Below are positions 12,061 to 36,171 of a stretch of DNA of 64,000 nucleotides, piece by piece. Numbering within the stretch: position 1 is the stretch's first letter; each line of letters begins with the position of its first letter. The position numbers and the translations under genes were made by a program. A model generated the notes under the pieces. The model searched no databases and was not told where the DNA came from. It saw only the letters and a program-made list of their open reading frames with translations. The stretch comes from Alviniconcha marisindica (lineage: Eukaryota; Mollusca; Gastropoda; Provannidae), in assembly GCA_018857735.1 (NCBI GenBank), contig JABMCL010001376.1:372501-436500 (forward strand). Reading direction: 5' to 3'.

Positions 12061-13862
12061 AGCAAACAGCTTATTTTTCTGCTCTGTTCATACAAACGTT
12101 AATCCACTCCTTGTGTAACATGAATTTTCAGTCCAGCCTGGGATTTCATTTTCACATTTTCAATTTTAAGGTCTTGCAAAAACTCAAAATAGTTGCACAG
12201 TCTGCACTGAGCAAGAAACAAATTTCCATACAAATATTAACTTTCACCTATAGGATGGAGAATGTGGTTATGTGCTGACAGCACTGCCTAGGACAGCACT
12301 GCCAAGGCTTTTTTGGTCTGTTCTCAACCACAAAAAAACAGTAAAACATCAAAGAGGTCTTGTATATATATATATATATTTGTTAATGAAGGCAAAGATA
12401 ATAGCAGCAACAAAATGCCCTTGTTTGTGGAACAATACAGCAGAGAGATGCACACAGCAACAGACCTAATGCTCCTGTTGGGTGTTTTTTCTTTTCTTTT
12501 TTTCTTTACAATTCTGCATCTTGACTGCAGTGACACATACAAAGCGATCTGACACTGATGCATTAACAACGCAAACAAGGCGATGTTCATTAAGATAATA
12601 AGACGCATTTCCCAGCTGGTAGTGCAAAGGCACAGCGTTGACGGAGAGTGAAGCCATTCATAATCAGGAATTCTGATTATGTTCTTGGACTAGGATGGTA
12701 TCACTCATTCAAGTGTGTTGGGTGTATCAATTTATTCTTTTGGTTTTCTGCGACTGTTACTTTTTGAACATACCAGTAAGTTCTCGGCAGTTTCGATTTA
12801 GCACAGAATGGATGCAGAGATGTACCAACTACACAGGTGGGATACCCCAAGGTCTGTCTGTTGTTCAGAATGCCTTGGGGTCCCCTTGTGCAGCAGAACC
12901 CACACTGAGCAACCTCTCTGGTCAGAGACTAACGCTGTATTGAAGCACACTTTTTCAGAATGTACATGAAGAAAGACTACCCACCTAATGAAGACAAGCG
13001 ACTGAGGGACCCTGTTGATCTAGCAAGACCCAGCATTTTGAACATAAAAAACAAAAACATTATTATATTTCTCCTTTCAAAATTCATGCCAGTTGAGACA
13101 TTTTTTCAGACAGTCCACGTGCACACTGTGCACACAAATTAGATGGATCTCTTGATCTGGTTTCTGCATCGAAACCTAGTGCATATGCATGCAAACAGCA
13201 CAGGAAGGGGTGGCAGCAAATGACAAAAAAATCCAATCTTGCAAAGAGTATCCACAAATGGCCTGACATGACTCAGCAGGTTGTGATGTTTGTCCGTACA
13301 AATGATCCCTCACAAGTGACAATTGGAGAGACCTGAAAGACTTTTGTGTGCTTTGTGAACAGTCATTTATAGCAGGGTGATGCAGCTGCAATATATCACT
13401 ACAATTTTAAGTGAAAGAAGAAAGAAGAGTTAGAACTGTGACCATGATCTCTGTGCCAACAAATATGCTGCAACTGTTACACTGACCTCACAAAGAAGAC
13501 GCACATTATGTGAATTGCCTTGGTGTAGTTCCAAGTTGGGAACACATACTCGGTTTAACAAAATGCCCAGTTGGTCATGATCCAAAGGATAATGAAGAAC
13601 AGTCATCATACAGAATGTACGAAGAACAGTGATGTACATGCACCTGTGGTTTCTCACAGTAAAGATGAGCTGTTGACATACAGAAGCTTATACAACATCT
13701 CAGTTCAGATAAATACACGATCCAAGTACAATACGCAGGGCTACCCTTTCACAAGCTTCCATGTCCACAACCTTCATCCAAGACATTTTGGGAGGATTCA
13801 CACGGGGAGGTTTCTTTTGTGTGTGCACATGTTCACAAATCAAACTAGAGCTGCCACCATTT

Positions 13863-26664
<12,802 letters not shown>

Positions 26665-26985
26665 CAGAATTTACACGATGCCACGAAATCAGCCGCAATC
26701 TGTGAGGTTCAAAGGAAAACAGGCTTATTTCCATAACAGAGACACACTGGTTACTCATGTTTGATTACATCAAACTGACATGAAATCGAGCACTTGTAAA
26801 TACTTAGATTACAAGTGCGCCTATTTTGATACAATTAAGTTGTACAAATTACGTTTCAAGCGCAACTTGGACTATCAATTTGCTAAACATAATTCCTGAC
26901 GGACACCCAAAACCTTCTGCTCCAAGATGGCTGCGCCCATTTAACATGTGAAAGAAAACTTCCTGCTGTCAGTAGCTGATGAATC
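26665..26985. promoter_or_regulatory. Bidirectional promoter of GARS1 and OSGEPL1
   Basis: Only 321 bp separate the two divergent start codons, so promoter and both 5' UTRs must fit here unless upstream exons exist. AAGATGGCTGC at 26924-26934 closely matches the YY1 site AAGATGGCGGC typical of TATA-less housekeeping promoters. No TATA box is evident at a sensible distance. Confidence 0.75.
26927..26944 (+). other. Possible five-codon uORF in the OSGEPL1 leader
   Basis: The ATG inside the YY1-like motif opens MAAPI and stops at 26942-26944, 41 bp before the OSGEPL1 start. It only matters if transcription begins upstream of 26927. Confidence 0.35.
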
Positions 26986-29900
26986 ATGCGTCTTCAGCCG
27001 TTTATGGGTCACATAACGTATTGCAAATACTTACAGTTAAAACGCAAAGCGTTGACACTTCTACAGGCAACCACGAACTATGTCTCTGGTGTGCGCTACT
27101 ATTCCATTTCGCAAAGTGCGGCCGACCGACGAGGGGACACCCACAATAGTTGCGAAGGAAGCCGGCGGCGCTTGGTACTTGGGATAGAAACAAGTTGTGA
27201 TGACACTGGTGCTGCTGTTGTAGATGAATGTGGAAATGTCGTCGGTGATGCTCTCAACTCGCAAACCAAAACCCACGTTGAGTAGGTTCAAACTGATAGT
27301 TGACTGTCTGTTTTGCTTTTCATTGCGTAATCTATAGGTCGGCAGTAGGTCAAACTTGGGGGAAGGGACACTACTTCAGTTAACAACGCATTTTAAAAAT
27401 CAACACACAACCCAGGCCCCTTAACAATACATAACTACACACAGCAAATATTGCCACTTTTTACTATGAGCTTTGAGCTATGAGCGAACGTGGTATCACA
27501 TTTTGGCTGGAGAACTGATCGGATGTACATCAGTGTCATTCTCCGTGCGCATGTAATTTTGTATACATTGTGTGTGTGTGTGTGTGTTTTGTGTGTCTGC
27601 ATGGCAATAACACAAAAATATTGTGTATATTATATATATTTATATAATTCACTGTTCAGTCACTGAATCAGTGAAGGTTTGGAATGGCATTGTTGAATCC
27701 ATAATTTTCAAATTTAAAGGTGTTTTATTTTTTAATTCCTGTGATTTCAGTTTACTTAGTCTTGCATTTATTTGGTTTGATGATAGTGCTACCTTCCACT
27801 TGGATGGTATGCAAATATTGTACTTCGTCATTATCATATGTCGAAACACAATGAAAGTACTGTTATTTCTTTTTCCAGACTGGGGGGAATCATCCCACCC
27901 ATTGCAAGGGATCTGCACCAGGAACACATTGACTCTGTGGTCAGGCAGGCGCTGCACACAGCTGATGTCTGCCTTGAGGTAGGACTTGGTGAAAACTCTT
28001 AGAGTCCTCTCTCCCCCCTAGCAACCCAGCCCCTTCTCCCAAGCTTCTCTACCCCTACCCCACCCCCCTCCCAGTCCCACCTCCTCTCATGAATGATTTA
28101 TACATCCAGCAGTGTGGGCCACTTAATTAGTGTCCACATTTTTTGGAGAAAGATGAACTGAAGCTGAAAATTGAACTGATTCAGCAGATCTGTGAGCTTA
28201 GGACCCCGGTACTTTTACCATTTAGTCAAACTGATGTGCCACTTTTTTCCTTCTTTTTTGAGGGGGAGGGGGGTGCTTTAAAAAATAAAAATAACAGTAA
28301 TAATACAAGCAAACAAAAAGATAGGTAATACATAATTAATGCCCATTCAACCATGACGGTTAATTCAGGGTGAAGAAAAGATAACCCTTATGTTTATACT
28401 AGATCTTTTTGTTTAAAACTTAAACTGCATTGAAATCTTATGTATTCCAGGACCTGGATGCTGTTGCTGTTACTGTGAAACCAGGACTTCCATTATCTCT
28501 GTTAGTGGGTCTTCAGCATGCAAAAATGTTGGTGCAGAAATCCAGGTATTTCCATTACTTCAGAGGATCCTGTGTGTGTGTGTTGATTATGATGAGGAAG
28601 AAAAAGAGAGAGTTAGCAGGGACAGGTACAGACTGCATCACCCCTGTTTAGAGTCCAATGAGATTTTGAAAGAAAAGTATATTTTAGGCAGGCTGTTCAA
28701 CAGATTTAAATAGAGCTGAAAATTGGCTACACATCACAAAAGGGACTGAGACAGGTATAGACTGCATCACCCCTGTTTAGAGTCGAATTAGATTTTCTAA
28801 GAAGAGTATGTTTTAGACAGGCTGTTGAACAGCCTGAAGCAGAGCTGAAAATTGGATGCACATCGCAAAAGGGGATGAAAACCTGGAGAGAGAAAAAAAT
28901 GAAGAAAAGGAATATATTTGAATGCTATTGCAAGAGAATGTATTTATTATATTATGTGTAGATCTATGTGGATTGTTGGTGATAATAACTGCACACCAAA
29001 GTAGGTTGCCTTGGCCAGAAGTAGGACAGTTTTGTACTGAACCCTAACCTGAATATATTCCTAAGCCATATATTTACAACCAATTTGATACATGTAGGAA
29101 GGGACAAAGCAAGTCTCTGATTGTATAATTTACACACATTATGGTATATATAATTATATCTTTGTTGCATTTGGAATACATGTGTATTATATATAATTAT
29201 ATAAAAGCCATTTTTCTGTTTGCTTCCCCAGATACATAGATACTTCTGAAGCAGAAATGTTGAAACTACAAAAGTGTTGTTATCAAACTGATTCAGGATT
29301 TGCTCTGATTGGCAGGTGCCCTGTTACACAGAGCACAAGTTAAAAGAACCGCATCATAATAGATCTACGGAGGGAACTTGTAATATTGTAAAAGTCCAGC
29401 CCATGCGAATAGTGTAATAATACTCTCATGGTAGAATTTCATTTATTTGATGAGAAAACTTGACCAAACACAACACAACAGTAATGCATATATATATATA
29501 TATATATATATGTATATTAAGAAAATCGACCCAAGGATTGAAAGCACTTGGTGTATTATGTCATCGGTCTGTTCATTAAACAGTCGTTTATGTGACGTCC
29601 TACACTGCATGTGACTTTGACGTCTCATTTCCAATGTCCTATGGCTATGCCGTTCATGCATCTGTATTCAGATGGTATTTATTTTTTTTCCATAAAATAA
29701 ATGAAGGCCTGATAAAAGTGATGTGATTGTGGATTGACTGCTTAGGAACTAATTAGAAAATACAATACATGCATGTGGGTCTGGTATACATATGTGTTAG
29801 TCTTGGTTTAGCCCATGATCCATTGTTACATCAGAAGTTGTGACATAAATATATTTTATTTTATTTATTTTATTTTATCTTTTAAATGTGTCTACTTTTA

Positions 29901-30774
29901 ATTCATTGTTGTAGCCTCTGTGATAGTTTCCAGCAGGAGTTAAGCATGTTGTGTCACCACTTCAAAAGCAGCGTGTTTCTGTTTGTCATTGTCAGGTTGC
30001 CTTTGATCCCCATCCATCATATGGAGGCCCACGCCTTGACTGCAAGGATGATTGAAAGGTTAGCGTGCATGTGTGTGCATTCATGTGTTGGAGGCAGGAA
30101 GTTGCAATGTTGATTTAAAAACATTATACCATGTTTGTCACATATTTTAGATTTTTATGCCATGTCTATATGAAGAAACTTTTTATTTTAATTTCACTTC
30201 AGATTTTATTTTTGTGTTTGAATTTCAGTTTTAACTGACATTTGCACTCATATGATTCTGAAAAATGTATGTGAATAGGATGGTTTACAGTTCAAAAAAA
30301 AAATTTTTTCGAAAAATTATACCATTTTTAAAAGAAGAAGAAAATTAGAGACATTTTGATTTTGCAGCCATACGCTTACTGACTTAGTTTCCATTTACCA
30401 TGGTTTTTTTTAAATTACACAAAAATTGTTGTGGGTAAATTGACTACAACCAGTTATTCTCTTTCTGTGCATTTGTAAAGAATTTCTCTTCTACAGGGTG
30501 GATTTCCCCTTTATGGTGTTACTGGCCAGTGGTGGACACTGTCTTCTGGCTGTCGCTAGAGATGTGTCTGATTTTCTTCTGCTGGGAACGGGACTCGATG
30601 ACGCACCTGGAGATGCCTTTGATAAGGTGGGCCGTAGATGCACTCTGTTTGTGTGCATGTTGGCAAGTGTGTGTGTGTGTGTGTGTGTGTGCATGCATGT
30701 GTGTGTGTTGTGTGTGTGTGTGTGTGTGTTGTGTGTGTGTGTGTGCATGCGTGTTTATGTGTGTGTGTGTGTGT

Positions 30775-30813
<39 letters not shown>

Positions 30814-33800
30814 GGAGAGAGAGAGAAGGATTGGGGATGCACACGGCATAAATTAAAAAAAGAAATGTGTGTATACATCTGAGATTTTTGTATTTGTTTT
30901 ACTCGTTTTGGGATCCATTTATGTACAGCACTGATTTGTAGTACATTATTGTAAGTTCATATTTTCCATTCAACTTTTTGTGTTTTGTTCTGTTAAGACT
31001 GAAGAAGTTTCCTCACTGCAAATTGAGTTGTTTTTTTGTGATCCATTTATGTGCAGCTTTGATTTGTAATACGTTATTGTAAGTTCATATTTTCCATTCA
31101 ACTTTCTTTGCTTTGTTCTGTTAAGACAGCAAGGCAGATGAAGCTGAAGAATTTGCCTCAGTGCAGTGGGTTGAGTGGCGGTGCTTCCATTGAGCTCTTG
31201 GCTAAAGAAGGCAATCCCCGCGCCTTCCAATTCCCCCAGGTGATGACCAGGCTACCAGACTGTCACTTCTCTTTTGCTGGCATCAAGTTCGCCGCCAAGA
31301 AGCTGATAAAGGCTGAGGAAGAGAGGCTAAGTACGTCCTGTTGGCCATTGTCTTTTCACGCTGTCTTTGCTTTTTTGTTGCAGATCTGTGTTTACACTGG
31401 TTTCACACTACATGCGAAGAAGATGAAGATGGCTGCATTATCGAAATTTGCCTTTTTATCCCTTTTATGCCCTAGTCAGTGCAGTTGTGTTGCTCTTCCA
31501 AGCTCAGGTAAAATTCAGCTGCAAAGGTGACCAGCTGGATTAGGTCAGGAAACAAATCTAAAATATATATATACACAGCTGTAAACAACAAAAAAGTGAG
31601 GAAGGCACCTGACCACTTGTCGCCATTTAAATAGATATGAATGGACAGTCAATGTAAGTCTGCAGATAGAGGCAACACCTCACCCCAGTGGTGAAGAATG
31701 GAGTTCAATGTAATTGAATATAATATATATTGCATAGTACTTTAGTAGCAGGTTCCACACTAACCTCATTCCATGTTAGTTTTCAAAATCTGACCACCAT
31801 GTCTGTCCATATACTGTGTCAACTGGTGGAAGGCAAGCTAGTGATTGGCAGCCAGGGTCTTGCCAGTTACCACATTTTGTTCATTCTCAGTGATGGTCAG
31901 GGTAGACAGAGTCAGCGGTAGCCTCAGCTGTGCTACCCAGCAGCAGCATTACAGTTATAGTGTCTATTTTCCTCTCCAGCCAGCGTTCTTGTGAATTCAA
32001 ATTATGTTTCCATCTTGCTTTGTAGATACATCAGTGTCTGGGGTCGTGGCCACTGCACCTGATATCTGTGCATCCTTTCAGTATGCTGTACTTCATCACA
32101 TGTCGAGGCGACTGCAGAGGGCTTTCCTGTTTTGTGAACTCAAGAATCTCTTGCCAAAGGAAAAAACTTTGGTGAGTTACATGGCAGACCGTTAATGCTT
32201 TTCTCCATTTTGAATGCCCACTTGTGTGCATGTGCTTTTTCTGGAAATTCGTATCAGTGCAATTTGCAGTTCAAATTGTGTTTTACAGACTGCACCTTTT
32301 ATCCACAATGATAAAAGTTGCCATTCAGCAACTTAAGCCCTGAAATTGCCTTACACATCGTTTTTCTTAAACATTCAAATCGTACACAATCTGGCCTTTC
32401 AGTATGCCCACAGAAGGGAACAACGCAGCTTGGAATGTAATGAATTGGTGTAACCACTTTCAGTTTGAGTTCAGAATGAAGTCATCTTTAAGGTGGAAAC
32501 TGTCAGTTTTGCATGGGCCCAAGATTTTCCAAGGCCGCTGTGATGTTACAGTACATTTCCTTGTCACCACAACTTAATCAGCTCTGTGGAAGCATTGCAT
32601 AATTCCTGCCACATTTTGTGCAGGTGGTGTCAGGTGGCGTGGCCAGCAACGCCTACCTGCGGAACGGCCTTCGACAGGTGTGTGAGATGAACTCCTGTCA
32701 TCTGGTGTGTCCCCCGCCTCACTTGTGCACTGACAATGGCATCATGATTGCTTGGTAGGTGTCTTGACTTGTACAGTTGCTTGGTCAAAGTAATATCATT
32801 TCTTCTCTTTGGAGATATTTAAGTCATCTTTTTTTAGTCTTTTTCATAATTGTTTATTTTGAGAATCTTTAATTCATTTTATTAATATTCCTCAATTTGT
32901 TTTTCCTTATCAATGTTTATTTTAAAAATGATCTTTAGATCATATTGTCACTTGGGGCAAAACAAGGTAAAGCATCAGAAAATGTGCCAAGCTGCTGAAT
33001 GTTTATTATTCATAGGTAAACATATCACTTGAGAAAGGGTTTATAGATGAGAAAAGTTTTAAAGTGTGCCTTTGCTTATGACAGAGTTTGGCCATCCTGT
33101 CCAGTTGACAAGACATTAAAATCCAGTTACTAACTAATTTACTTTGAGACCTAACTGTGCCTTTGTCTCAGGAATGGGATGGAGAAACTGTTGCAAGGAA
33201 CCGGGCAGGCAGATGATCTAGATGCTGTGGACATTCAACCAAAGTAAGTTCCAGTCTTTTGTCAAGTTACTGTCAATCTCCTATATGCATGCAATGTGTA
33301 ATGTGTATAGACTGCCATCCTGCAGAGAACTGACGCAACAGACAGTCTCTCAGGGCGGAGAATTGTCAACATTTGCATGACAGGGGAAGTGGTCGAATCA
33401 CTAGTGCCAACTGGGTGTTTTGTGAATTTACTAATTGTGCTGTGTGGAACATTAACAAGCAGTTTCACTGGAACGTTAGGAGAACATGAAAGCTGCAGAG
33501 CATCCAGAGCAGGGGCCCATGTTTACAGTGTCATGTTTAACAAGATGCCCCAAAAAGGGGCCAGGAGAGGTCCTTATTATGTTGTAAGCAAGCTCTTATT
33601 TATTATAACATTCAGTTACATGTGGGCATATCTGCTTGTCAATGATGGCCCTGTTTCTGCTTCTGTTTGTTGTTGTTTTTCTGAACACTACACACATTTT
33701 ATTTAGAGTGGGAAGTGTGATGATGTGTAAAAACTATAAAATAATGCAGCAAAAACTGGCACATGATAATGACACAGATACTCCACAAAAACAGTACACA

Positions 33801-34012
33801 ATGGTGTAAATCATATTTAAAAAGGCAGTGTTTTATTAGAGATACACCTACAAAAAACCCTTCATGAATACTTTACTGATCTATAGTCATTCTTCCTTTC
33901 TTTCGAAGCTGAACACAGGTGGTTGTTGTTTTGCAGGTGCCCCCTGGGAAAGGATATTTCAGAAGAAGTCATCAGCGCAGCAATAAAGCTGCCACGCTTA
34001 AAGCTCCAGTAG
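26986..34012 (+). CDS. OSGEPL1: tRNA N6-adenosine threonylcarbamoyltransferase, mitochondrial
   Basis: Ten exons give 437 codons plus stop (human 414): 26986-27281, 27879-27978, 28451-28545, 29996-30058, 30497-30626, 31126-31330, 32026-32171, 32624-32754, 33172-33243, 33937-34012. All junctions are GT-AG and phases agree. This TsaD/Kae1/Qri7-family enzyme transfers threonylcarbamoyl to A37 of ANN-decoding mitochondrial tRNAs. The first ~60 residues are basic and Ser/Thr/Tyr-rich, as expected for a presequence. Signatures: GIETSCDDTGAA (~66-77), metal-binding HMEAH (~172-176), LLASGGHCLL, and VSGGVASNAYLR with CTDNGIMIAWNG near the C-terminus. It ends LPRLKLQ. The start at 26986 is the first ATG in frame after the promoter. 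Very secure. Confidence 0.95.
28619..28870. repeat. Two-copy ~124-bp tandem duplication, OSGEPL1 intron 3
   Basis: GACAGGTACAGACTGCATCA...CCTGTTTAGAGTC...GAGCTGAAAATTGG is followed by a second copy with about 10% differences. The rest of the intron (28546-29995) is AT-rich with a (TA)n at 29488-29515 and no coding signal. Confidence 0.9.
30668..30812. repeat. (GT)n microsatellite
   Basis: Long GT runs with GCATGC and TTGT interruptions starting ~40 bp after OSGEPL1 exon 5. Frames on both strands here are artefacts. Confidence 0.95.
30905..31160 (+). repeat. Tandem duplication of the OSGEPL1 exon 6 acceptor region
   Basis: The ~110 bp before exon 6 (GATCCATTTATGTGCAGC...CATATTTTCCATTCAAC...TGTTCTGTTAAG) is preceded by another copy at 30911-31000. 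After the copied TTCTGTTAAG, the upstream unit reads ACTGAAGAAGTTTCCTCACT, a decayed version of the exon's GCTGAAGAATTTGCCTCAGT, so part of the exon was duplicated too. About 15 exon bases are missing from the copy. Confidence 0.85.
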
Positions 34013-34769
34013 AGAGAGTGAGTGCTCTGCACTGGTTTGTGAGGCCAGGGAAGTTGTCACTGGACTGGAAACTGTTCATGTGGTGAAAAAAGTGAGTTAA
34101 TCATGCAGGCATGAAAATTTTGTTTCCCAAATGGATGTGTTCCATCTCTTCTCTGAGACAGACTGGAAGCTGCCCTTGAAATTTATCCTCTTCTTAGATA
34201 GGTTGCAGATGCTGTCATAGGTGGTTCTCTATAAAAAATGTGTGTGAATGCGTGTGCATGTGTGTGACAATGTAATTACCTTGTGTATTTTTTAACTGTT
34301 GACTTGTTTTCCACATCAGCTATATCCAGGGCTTGTTTGTTGACTTTGTCATTGTTTTCATGTACAGTGCTTTCAGCGTTGAAAAATTACCAAAAAAATC
34401 AGCACATTAGAGTACATTAATTTATTATTGTTACACCAATAGATTTTACAATCTCTTTCTTTCTCCCCCCACCACCCATGCAGACATGCTTTGTCTCTTT
34501 CAACACCCACAGATACATGCAAACACACACAGAGCAAATGTGTGATACAATATGAATGCAATACAACACAGGATACAGGAGTATAACACAACCATTGATC
34601 AGCTTTTAACATAGACTTTTAAGGTACTACAGAAGTAGAATGCTACAACAGTTTAAAGGTACTGCAGAAGTAGAATCCTACAACAGTTTAACTATATGCG
34701 ATAAGAAGAGATACAAACCACACAAAATACACATAACACATAGTGGCACTTCTTCCCCAAAACACTGTA

Positions 34770-36075
34770 ATGCAGCCCTTCCCTTCTTTGCAAAATACCA
34801 TAGTCAGCCCTTCCCTTCTTCCCAAAATACCATAGTCAGCCCTTCCCTTCTCCCCAAAGTACCATAGTCAGCCCTTCCCTTCTCCCCAAAGTACCATAGT
34901 CAGCCCTTCCCTTCTCCCAAAAGTACCATAGTCAGCCCTTCCCTTCTCCCAAAAGTATCATAGTCAGCCCTTCCCTTCTCCCCAAAGGACCATAGTCAGC
35001 CATTCCTTTCTCCCCAAAGTACCATAGTCAGCCCTTCCCTTCTCCCCAAAGGACCATAGTCAGCCATTCCTTTCTCCCCAAAGTACCATAGTCAGCCCTT
35101 CCCTTCTCCCCAAAGTACTATAGTCAGCCTTTCCCTTCTCCCAAAAGTACCATAGTCAGCCTTTCCCTTCTCCCAAAAGTACCATAGTCAGCCCTTCCCT
35201 TCTCCCCAAAGTACCATAGTCAGCCCTTCCCTTTTCCCCAAAGTACTATAGTCACCCTTTCCCTTCTCCAGAAAGGACCATAGTCAGCCCTTCCCTTCTC
35301 CCCAAAGTACTATAGTCACCCTTTCCCTTCTCCAAAAAGGACCATAGTCAGCCCTTCCCTTGTCCCCAAAGTACCATAGTCAGCCCTTCCCTTCACCCCA
35401 AAGTACCATAGTCAGCCCTTCCCTTCTCCCAAAATACCATAGTCACCTCTTCCCTTCTCCCCAAAGTACCATAGTCAGCCCTTCCCTTCTCCCCAAAGTA
35501 CCATAGTCAGCCCTTCCCTTCTCCCAAAAGTACCATAGTCAGCCCTTCCCTTCTCCCAAAAGTACCATAGTCAGCCCTTCCCTTCTCCCCAAAGTACCAT
35601 AGTCAGCCCTTCCCTTCTCCCCAAAGTACCATAGTCAGCCTTTCCCTTCCCCCCAAAAGTACCATAGTCAGCCCTTCCCTTCTCCCCAAAGTACCATAGT
35701 CAGCCCTTCCCTTTTCCCCAAAGTACTATAGTCACCCTTTCCCTTCTCCAGAAAGGACCATAGTCAGCCCTTCCCTTCTCCCCAAAGTACTATAGTCAGC
35801 CCTTCCCTTCACCCCAAAATACCATAGTCACCTCTTCCCTTCACCCCAAAATACCATAGTCACCTCTTCCCTTCACCCCAAAATACCAGTCACCTCTTCC
35901 CTTCACCCCAAAGCACCATAGTCAGTCCTTCCCTTCTCCCCAAAGTACCATAGTCACCTCTTCCCTTCTCCCCAAAGCACCATAGTCAGTCCTTCCCTTC
36001 TCCCCAAAGTACCATAGTCACCTCTTCCCTTCTCCCCAAAGCACCATAGTCAGCCCTTCCCTTCTCCCTAAAACA
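34770..36075. repeat. ~32-bp satellite array, about 40 copies
   Basis: Units are CCATAGTCAGCCCTTCCCTT plus CTCCCCAAAGTA with few substitutions, some blocks repeating multi-unit variants (AGAAAGGACC, CACCTCTTCCC), which points to higher-order amplification. It lies between OSGEPL1 and MFSD4B-like A (convergent) and ends about 100 bp from the latter's stop codon, so it may be in its 3' UTR. 34013-34769 holds nothing recognisable beyond a TTTATT (34421-34426) on +. Confidence 0.95.
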
Positions 36076-36171
36076 CTTCAGGGATGGCACCACAAACGAG
36101 GTGTTGCAAGCCTTTAAAAATGTGTCTCCTACTGCCCATTTCTCCCATCCAGAAGTACAATACGAACGACA

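Larger units (their letters stand above)
7526..13862. other. AT-rich 3' flank between convergent ANKAR and GARS1; no gene seen
   Basis: No coding exon is recognisable on either strand. Contents are likely 3' UTRs, minor repeats and tandem arrays listed separately. Possible ANKAR poly(A) signals (AATAAA) occur at 8664-8669 and near 9690 and 10392. A possible GARS1 poly(A) signal (TTTATT on +) is at 12731-12736. A ~80-bp duplication lies at 8430-8535. A fragment GGACATTAAGCAACACTACC at ~8367 resembles a dispersed-element tail. Confidence 0.6.

Noticed and set aside
30491..30882. Cys/Val- and His/Thr-rich open frames on both strands
   Set aside because: Translations of the (GT)n/(CA)n microsatellite.
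34770..36075. Regular 32-bp repeats that could suggest a CRISPR array
   Set aside because: Units are contiguous with no unique spacers, and the genome is eukaryotic; this is a satellite.
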